From a bacterium (GTDB lineage: Bacteria > CBDUZB01 > JAGLHV01): a DNA stretch of 10,231 bases. The stretch is from NCBI GenBank assembly GCA_023132075.1, contig JAGLYT010000031.1, forward strand, positions 1 through 10,231, given 5' to 3'. Made by a program: the position numbers and the translations under genes. Below the pieces are notes generated by a model that did no database searches, was not told where the DNA came from, and saw nothing but the letters and a program-made list of their open reading frames with translations. Of this stretch, positions 7,109-10,231 are shown piece by piece; the stretch's first letter is position 1, and each line of letters starts with the position of its first letter.

Positions 7109-7951
7109 TTATTTCTCGATATACTCAGTAATAAAAGAATCCAACCCATTTTCATAGCGTTTTCCCGAAAGAACAAAACCCTCATTGTGTGAACCACTAA
7201 TTTCAAGAAATTTCTTAGGTTCGTTTGCCGCTTCAAATAGCCGCCGTCCATGAACAAAAGGAATTATTTCATCTTCAGGGCTATGTATGATTAAAACCGG
7301 AGAATTTACTTGTTTCAAATAATCTATAGTTTTGTATTTAAAACGCGCCAATAATCTAACCGGAAAAAAAGGGTATATTTCAGCTCCCATATCCGGGACA
7401 GAAGTAAATACAGATTCTAAAATAAGCAATTTAGCTGTGTGTTTTTGCCCTATCCAGGCAGCAATGGAACCACCCAGAGACCTGCCCCAAATAATAATTC
7501 TATCAGCACTTATCTTTTGGTCACTAACAAGATACTGCCATGCTGCTTCTACATCAAGATAAGTACCTTCTTCACTAATTCTACCTTCACTATTACCATA
7601 ACCACGATAATCAAAAATAAACGTATCTAATCCCAAACGATTAAATATTTGAATGGTTTCCAACCGATGTGAAATATTACCGGCATTACCATGACAGAAT
7701 AAAACCACTCCCCTGGCCCTTTCTGCGGGTACAAACCAACCATGAAGTTTTACTCCATCAGTAGTTTTAAAATAAACATCTTCGTAGGATAATCCCATTG
7801 CCCCGGGTAGAAATGTAATTTCACGCTGGGGGAAATAAATAAGATCGGATTGAAACATTAGCAAAAAAACTAACAAAACAAAATATACCCCTATAACAAC
7901 AACCATCACCATCCAGCTTATCGACCAAATTCTCTGCCCAATTACCCCCAA
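7109..7951 (-). CDS. Membrane-anchored alpha/beta hydrolase (BEM46/ABHD13-like)
   Basis: This is a serine hydrolase, probably an esterase, thioesterase or lipase acting at the membrane. The N-terminal hydrophobic helix (about 12-33) looks like a signal anchor. It is followed by LIYFPQRE, typical of this family. The oxyanion motif is FCHGNAGN (85-92), and FDYRGYGNSEG follows. The nucleophile Ser158 lies in GRSLGG, and Asp227 (HSPEDEIIP) and His255 (SGSHNEG) complete the triad. The length of 280 is ordinary. The start is TTG, made convincing by AAGGAGG five bases upstream at 7957-7963, and no internal ATG lies before the TM helix. A moderate promoter is seen just upstream at 7979-8007. The substrate cannot be read from sequence; the orientation of the catalytic domain, inside or periplasmic, is likewise uncertain. 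Confidence 0.93.
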   Translation of the reverse strand: MGVIGQRIWSISWMVMVVVIGVYFVLLVFLLMFQSDLIYFPQREITFLPGAMGLSYEDVYFKTTDGVKLHGWFVPAERARGVVLFCHGNAGNISHRLETIQIFNRLGLDTFIFDYRGYGNSEGRISEEGTYLDVEAAWQYLVSDQKISADRIIIWGRSLGGSIAAWIGQKHTAKLLILESVFTSVPDMGAEIYPFFPVRLLARFKYKTIDYLKQVNSPVLIIHSPEDEIIPFVHGRRLFEAANEPKKFLEISGSHNEGFVLSGKRYENGLDSFITEYIEK

Positions 7952-7956
7952 AGAAA

Positions 7957-7963
7957 CCTCCTT
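7957..7963 (-). promoter_or_regulatory. Strong Shine-Dalgarno sequence deciding a TTG start
   Basis: AAGGAGG five bases before TTG 7949-7951. This is the strongest ribosome site in the window and justifies the rare start codon. Confidence 0.85.
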
Positions 7964-7978
7964 AATTAGTACTAGGAT

Positions 7979-8007
7979 ATTCTATTTTAGCTCACAAATA
8001 GTAATAA
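7979..8007 (-). promoter_or_regulatory. Candidate promoter of the alpha/beta hydrolase
   Basis: The minus strand reads TTATTA (8007-8002), 17 bases, then TAGAAT (7984-7979). The -10 matches five of six positions but the -35 only three. The start point would be near 7972, leaving a short leader with the ribosome site. In AT-rich DNA this may be chance. Confidence 0.4.
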
Positions 8008-8013
8008 TAAAAG

Positions 8014-8601
8014 CTACTCCTCTTCTACTTTTTGAGCCAATAATTCTTCTGCTTTTTTTTCATCCATCCGGGATTTTTCTTCCTGATGAATTTTGGCATA
8101 CATAGCAGAACGAAAAGTATATACTTCAACATTTCCCGGGTTAGAAGCAACTGCTTTATTCATAATTTTAAAAGCTTCGTCTATTCGTTGTAATATCATA
8201 CAGACATTTGCTTTTTCAATATAGGCATAGACAAAATTCGGGTCGGAAGAAATAAACTTATCACAAACCTTTAAGACTTTTTCATAGCAAGCCAAATCAC
8301 AGCTTTTTTCTATATCTCCGGAAGTATTTTCTTTTCTTACACAATCTACCCATTTCTCATTATATTCCCGGGTTTCCGTTATCTTTCCTAATTCATTGTA
8401 CATCATGGATAATTCAGAATAATAATCGGCACAGTAAGAAGTATCCGAAAAAACTTCAATTATCTTTAAATATAAAACTATTTTTTTCTCTAAAACAGGG
8501 TCAATCTTTGCAGAAAAAAATAATTGTGTACATCCAAAAATGAAAAGTAACAAAACACTGCTACTTAACCCACATATTCGGCTTAAGTGCTTCATTGGCA
8601 C
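8014..8601 (-). CDS. Predicted TPR-containing lipoprotein
   Basis: A basic start (KHLSR) and a hydrophobic stretch (about 11-23) lead to LFIFGC, so Cys24 is the likely lipidated residue after signal peptidase II cleavage. The Phe at -2 is a little unusual for a lipobox. The mature part is helical and TPR-like: one repeat at about 52-85, a clearer one at about 122-155 (YAYIEKANVCMILQRIDEAF), and a partial third to about 189. It has six further cysteines (57, 87, 101, 105, 113, 134), unusual for a periplasmic TPR protein. The start is GTG with AAGGAG five bases upstream; an ATG two codons later is possible but spaced eleven bases away. It sits behind a strong promoter at 8679-8708. A role as scaffold or assembly factor in the envelope is inference only. 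Confidence 0.8.
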   Translation of the reverse strand: MPMKHLSRICGLSSSVLLLFIFGCTQLFFSAKIDPVLEKKIVLYLKIIEVFSDTSYCADYYSELSMMYNELGKITETREYNEKWVDCVRKENTSGDIEKSCDLACYEKVLKVCDKFISSDPNFVYAYIEKANVCMILQRIDEAFKIMNKAVASNPGNVEVYTFRSAMYAKIHQEEKSRMDEKKAEELLAQKVEEE

Positions 8602-8606
8602 TCTAT

Positions 8607-8612
8607 CTCCTT
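8607..8612 (-). promoter_or_regulatory. Shine-Dalgarno sequence favouring the GTG start of the lipoprotein
   Basis: AAGGAG five bases before GTG 8599-8601 and eleven before the ATG two codons on. Spacing favours GTG. Confidence 0.7.
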
Positions 8613-8678
8613 TAATTATTCAATTCCCCTTTGGCACACTATGATATCCACAATAAAACCTTATCTTTTCTTTTAATA

Positions 8679-8708
8679 ATTATAACATATCAATTTGTCT
8701 GTCTTCAA
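8679..8708 (-). promoter_or_regulatory. Extended -10 promoter of the lipoprotein gene
   Basis: The minus strand reads TTGAAG (8708-8703), 18 bases ending TGT, then a perfect TATAAT (8684-8679). TG-n before the -10 adds strength. The start point should be near 8672, with a leader of about 70 bases. The rest of the 198-base gap holds only the hairpin next to the methyltransferase stop and AT-rich sequence. Confidence 0.8.
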
Positions 8709-8778
8709 TAATAAAGTTTGTTGAAAATTATTTTCTCGTCCCATCCACTAAAATTAAGAAAAAAAATATTTCCGCTCT

Positions 8779-8798
8779 CTTAAAAATCATTTTTTAAG
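8779..8798 (-). terminator. Possible terminator hairpin after the small methyltransferase
   Basis: CTTAAAAA and TTTTTAAG form a perfect 8-bp stem with a 4-base loop one base after the methyltransferase stop. The stem is almost all A-T. The T-run (eight T) comes about a dozen bases later rather than directly, so this is a weak call that relies on position. Confidence 0.35.
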
Positions 8799-8799
8799 C

Positions 8800-9360
8800 T
8801 TAAATAGGACTACACTTTAAATGTTTTTTCGACTCTTTCACAATATTCCAAATTTTTGAATTATTTATCTTTGTTTTTGTTTCATTACGAGACTGATGTC
8901 CATCTTCAATGATTAAAAATCCGTCTTTTTTTAATAAACGATGTAATTCTTTCAAAAAAGAAAGAGGAGTTTTAATCATATGAAACATATCTAATGCGTA
9001 AATCATATCAGCAGTATGAGCATTAATATTACAAAAATATCCATTTGCTAACATCGGCACAACATTTCTTAAATCATATTCTTCTATTTTTTTTTCTACC
9101 GACCTTATTGCTAATTTGTGAACATCCACAGCATATACTTTACCCTTTTCACCCACTAAACAAGATGCTCTTTTTAAATGCCTTCCGGGACCGCACCCAT
9201 AATCTATTACCGTAAAATTTTCTTTAATACCAAAGGTATCCATTCGTTTATCAACCGAGAAAAAGATATCTGACAGTTTAAAGAAAAAAGACATTATTTT
9301 AAATGACCTATCAGGCATTCTTTCTTTTTCATTCCCACAAAAATACTTTTTAAACCCCAT
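8800..9360 (-). CDS. Small class I SAM-dependent methyltransferase
   Basis: This 186-residue methyltransferase has the Rossmann core only. Motif I is VIDYGCGPGRHL (51-62), the ribose-binding acidic residue is Asp79 in VYAVDVH, and the post-motif strand is DMIYALDMFHMI (118-129). A late strand FLIIEDGH follows. The shape is UbiE/Methyltransf_11/25-like, but the family tells little about substrate. The C-terminus is short and basic, so this is a compact member. The ATG at 9358-9360 is chosen over the adjacent TTG because GGAGG at 9369-9373 is eight bases from it. It begins 17 bases after the stop of the two-TM protein gene and should share its message. With a carboxyl/phospholipid methyltransferase-like gene just upstream, a lipid-related role is possible but unproven. 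Confidence 0.9.
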   Translation of the reverse strand: MGFKKYFCGNEKERMPDRSFKIMSFFFKLSDIFFSVDKRMDTFGIKENFTVIDYGCGPGRHLKRASCLVGEKGKVYAVDVHKLAIRSVEKKIEEYDLRNVVPMLANGYFCNINAHTADMIYALDMFHMIKTPLSFLKELHRLLKKDGFLIIEDGHQSRNETKTKINNSKIWNIVKESKKHLKCSPI

Positions 9361-9368
9361 CAATCAAC

Positions 9369-9373
9369 CCTCC
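9369..9373 (-). promoter_or_regulatory. Shine-Dalgarno sequence choosing ATG over TTG
   Basis: GGAGG eight bases before ATG 9358-9360 and five before the in-frame TTG 9361-9363. Codon preference favours ATG. Confidence 0.65.
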
Positions 9374-9377
9374 GGTT

Positions 9378-9947
9378 TTAATTTTTATCCTCTATATATT
9401 TAAAGCGGTAAACCGCTTTTGACATCTTACCAAACAACATTTCCTCCTGGATAAAAACAGGGGAATTATCTATAAGTTTAGAAAGCCCTTCCCAAAAACC
9501 AAACCATCCCAGAGGCATAAGAATAATACCTAAAACATCAAGAGTAAGAACATTCAAAAATTTTAAATAGGTAGCCATCGTCAAAAAACTCAAAGAACAA
9601 ATTCCAACAAGAACAAATATTGCTCCCCGAATACGAAGGAGGGTAATCCTTTTTTTCTTTTGCAAAAACATATGGTAAAAATGCTTTTTCAATCGCTGTC
9701 TAACCATGTATTCTGATTTTTCATCTTTTAAGACAATAGGAGCATAAATAGTAATTACAAAATTGCCGGTCCGGGTTTCTCTATAACGTTTTTTTAACTC
9801 CTCAATAAAATCCCCTGATACTGTACGCATATTTAACGGCCTGGGATCGAAATCCGAAAAGACATCATCCCAGGTATCTATCACGATAGCAATTTCTTTT
9901 AGGTCTTTTATTCTTTGTTCTTTTACTTTTTCACTATTCCGCTCCAT
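9378..9947 (-). CDS. Two-TM membrane protein of unknown function
   Basis: I cannot assign a function. The 189-residue protein has a charged N-terminal cytosolic-looking half with the conspicuous stretch TWDDVFSDFDPRPL (25-38), then RTVSGDFIEELKKRYRE. A basic segment (86-106) precedes two hydrophobic helices at about 108-128 and 133-154, separated by a tight turn, and a short charged tail. From memory, an FSDFDP-type motif before a membrane hairpin recurs in uncharacterised proteins of bacteria and archaea, but I cannot verify it here. The ATG is supported by AAGGA seven bases upstream. It lies 61 bases after the partial methyltransferase and 17 before the small methyltransferase, so all three may form one unit. 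The helical hairpin suggests a membrane scaffold or a partner of the neighbouring methyltransferases. Confidence 0.85.
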   Translation of the reverse strand: MERNSEKVKEQRIKDLKEIAIVIDTWDDVFSDFDPRPLNMRTVSGDFIEELKKRYRETRTGNFVITIYAPIVLKDEKSEYMVRQRLKKHFYHMFLQKKKRITLLRIRGAIFVLVGICSLSFLTMATYLKFLNVLTLDVLGIILMPLGWFGFWEGLSKLIDNSPVFIQEEMLFGKMSKAVYRFKYIEDKN

Positions 9948-10008
9948 AAATCAGTCCTTCCCAAAATAAAATTAGAAAAAAATTCACAAAATATAAAATT
10001 TTCTACTT

Positions 10009-10231
10009 TTAAAACCACCGTCTAACACGATTTTTATAATTCAAATATTCCCGGCCAAAAGTCTCTTCCATTGCCTTTTCCTCATAAGGAATAAAAATGA
10101 TGTTCATAGCTATAAAAAAAGCAACCGGAATAAGAAAAATAAATAAAATACCCCCGGAAAAAATTTTTATTCCGGGGGTATCGGTTTTCTGTACAAAATA
10201 TTTTAGAAAATTACTTTCATTGAACCAACAA
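10009..10231 (-). CDS. C-terminal part of an isoprenylcysteine/phospholipid methyltransferase-like protein
   Basis: Only the last 73 codons are inside the window; the N-terminus lies beyond 10231. The visible part has one strong TM helix (about 28-47) and then FIPYEEKAMEETFGREYLNYKNRVRRWF in substance. Its Glu-Glu pair, FG-x-EY, Tyr and terminal R-V-x-R-W are the hallmark of the C-terminus of the ICMT/PEMT membrane methyltransferase group. Members methylate isoprenylcysteine-like carboxyls, phospholipid head groups or small molecules at the membrane; in bacteria the substrate is usually unknown. The SAM site is split between this tail and the unseen helices. The gene contains a strong hairpin at 10148-10181. 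Assignment to the family is good, substrate open. Confidence 0.78.
   Translation of the reverse strand, partial: CWFNESNFLKYFVQKTDTPGIKIFSGGILFIFLIPVAFFIAMNIIFIPYEEKAMEETFGREYLNYKNRVRRWF
10148..10181. repeat. Strong 12-bp hairpin inside the partial methyltransferase gene
   Basis: ATACCCCCGGAA and TTCCGGGGGTAT are perfect arms around a 10-base AT loop that can itself pair by 3 bp. It lies in frame in coding sequence for DTPGIKIFSGGIL. On the coding strand it is followed by a T-rich tract (TTTTATTTATTTTTC), so it looks like an intrinsic terminator although it is about 45 codons before the stop. Confidence 0.85.

Noticed and set aside
5914-10231. Defence island, biosynthetic cluster or toxin-antitoxin pair
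   Set aside because: The genes are generic methyltransferases, a hydrolase, a lipoprotein and a two-TM protein. No nuclease, helicase, synthase or toxin fold is recognisable, and none of the spacing patterns typical of such systems is seen.
1-10231. CRISPR array, tRNA, rRNA, insertion sequence or phage attachment site
   Set aside because: No regularly spaced direct repeats, cloverleaf-like segments, conserved rRNA stretches or transposase/integrase frames were found by eye on either strand.

Overview
This AT-rich window carries twelve protein genes, all on the minus strand. Transcription therefore runs from high to low coordinates, and both end genes are cut by the window edges. I see no tRNA, rRNA, CRISPR array, transposase or phage gene. 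The organism looks like a low-GC diderm bacterium: it has a LolC/LolD-type lipoprotein export pair, a predicted lipoprotein, Shine-Dalgarno sequences of the AAGGAG type and sigma70-like promoters. The order lysS-lolC-lolD is seen in several diderm groups, including deltaproteobacterial and uncultivated candidate lineages. The sequence alone does not fix the phylum.

In transcription order, 10231-8800 holds the C-terminal end of an isoprenylcysteine/phospholipid methyltransferase-like membrane protein, a two-TM protein of unknown function, and a small SAM-dependent methyltransferase. The last two are 17 bases apart and probably cotranscribed. Next, 8800-6057 holds a TPR lipoprotein behind a strong extended -10 promoter, a membrane-anchored alpha/beta hydrolase with a TTG start and a very strong Shine-Dalgarno sequence, and a zinc-ribbon SAM methyltransferase. 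From 6017 a consensus promoter drives a histidine kinase with no response regulator in the window. It is followed by a short metallo-beta-lactamase-fold protein, a possible 24-codon ORF that overlaps the hydrolase stop and runs through a terminator hairpin, and a PAP2 phosphatase. The PAP2 gene ends inside a perfect 20-bp inverted repeat. Finally, a near-consensus promoter at 3428-3400 opens lysS-lolC-lolD, which couples lysyl-tRNA synthetase to lipoprotein-sorting ABC transporter genes.

The window is mostly housekeeping, envelope and lipid related. No defence or biosynthetic system is evident. The points most worth a second look are the nested palindrome at the PAP2 stop codon, the small ORF threading a terminator, the terminator-like hairpin inside the partial methyltransferase gene, and the histidine kinase whose phosphoacceptor box resembles those of methanogen kinases.
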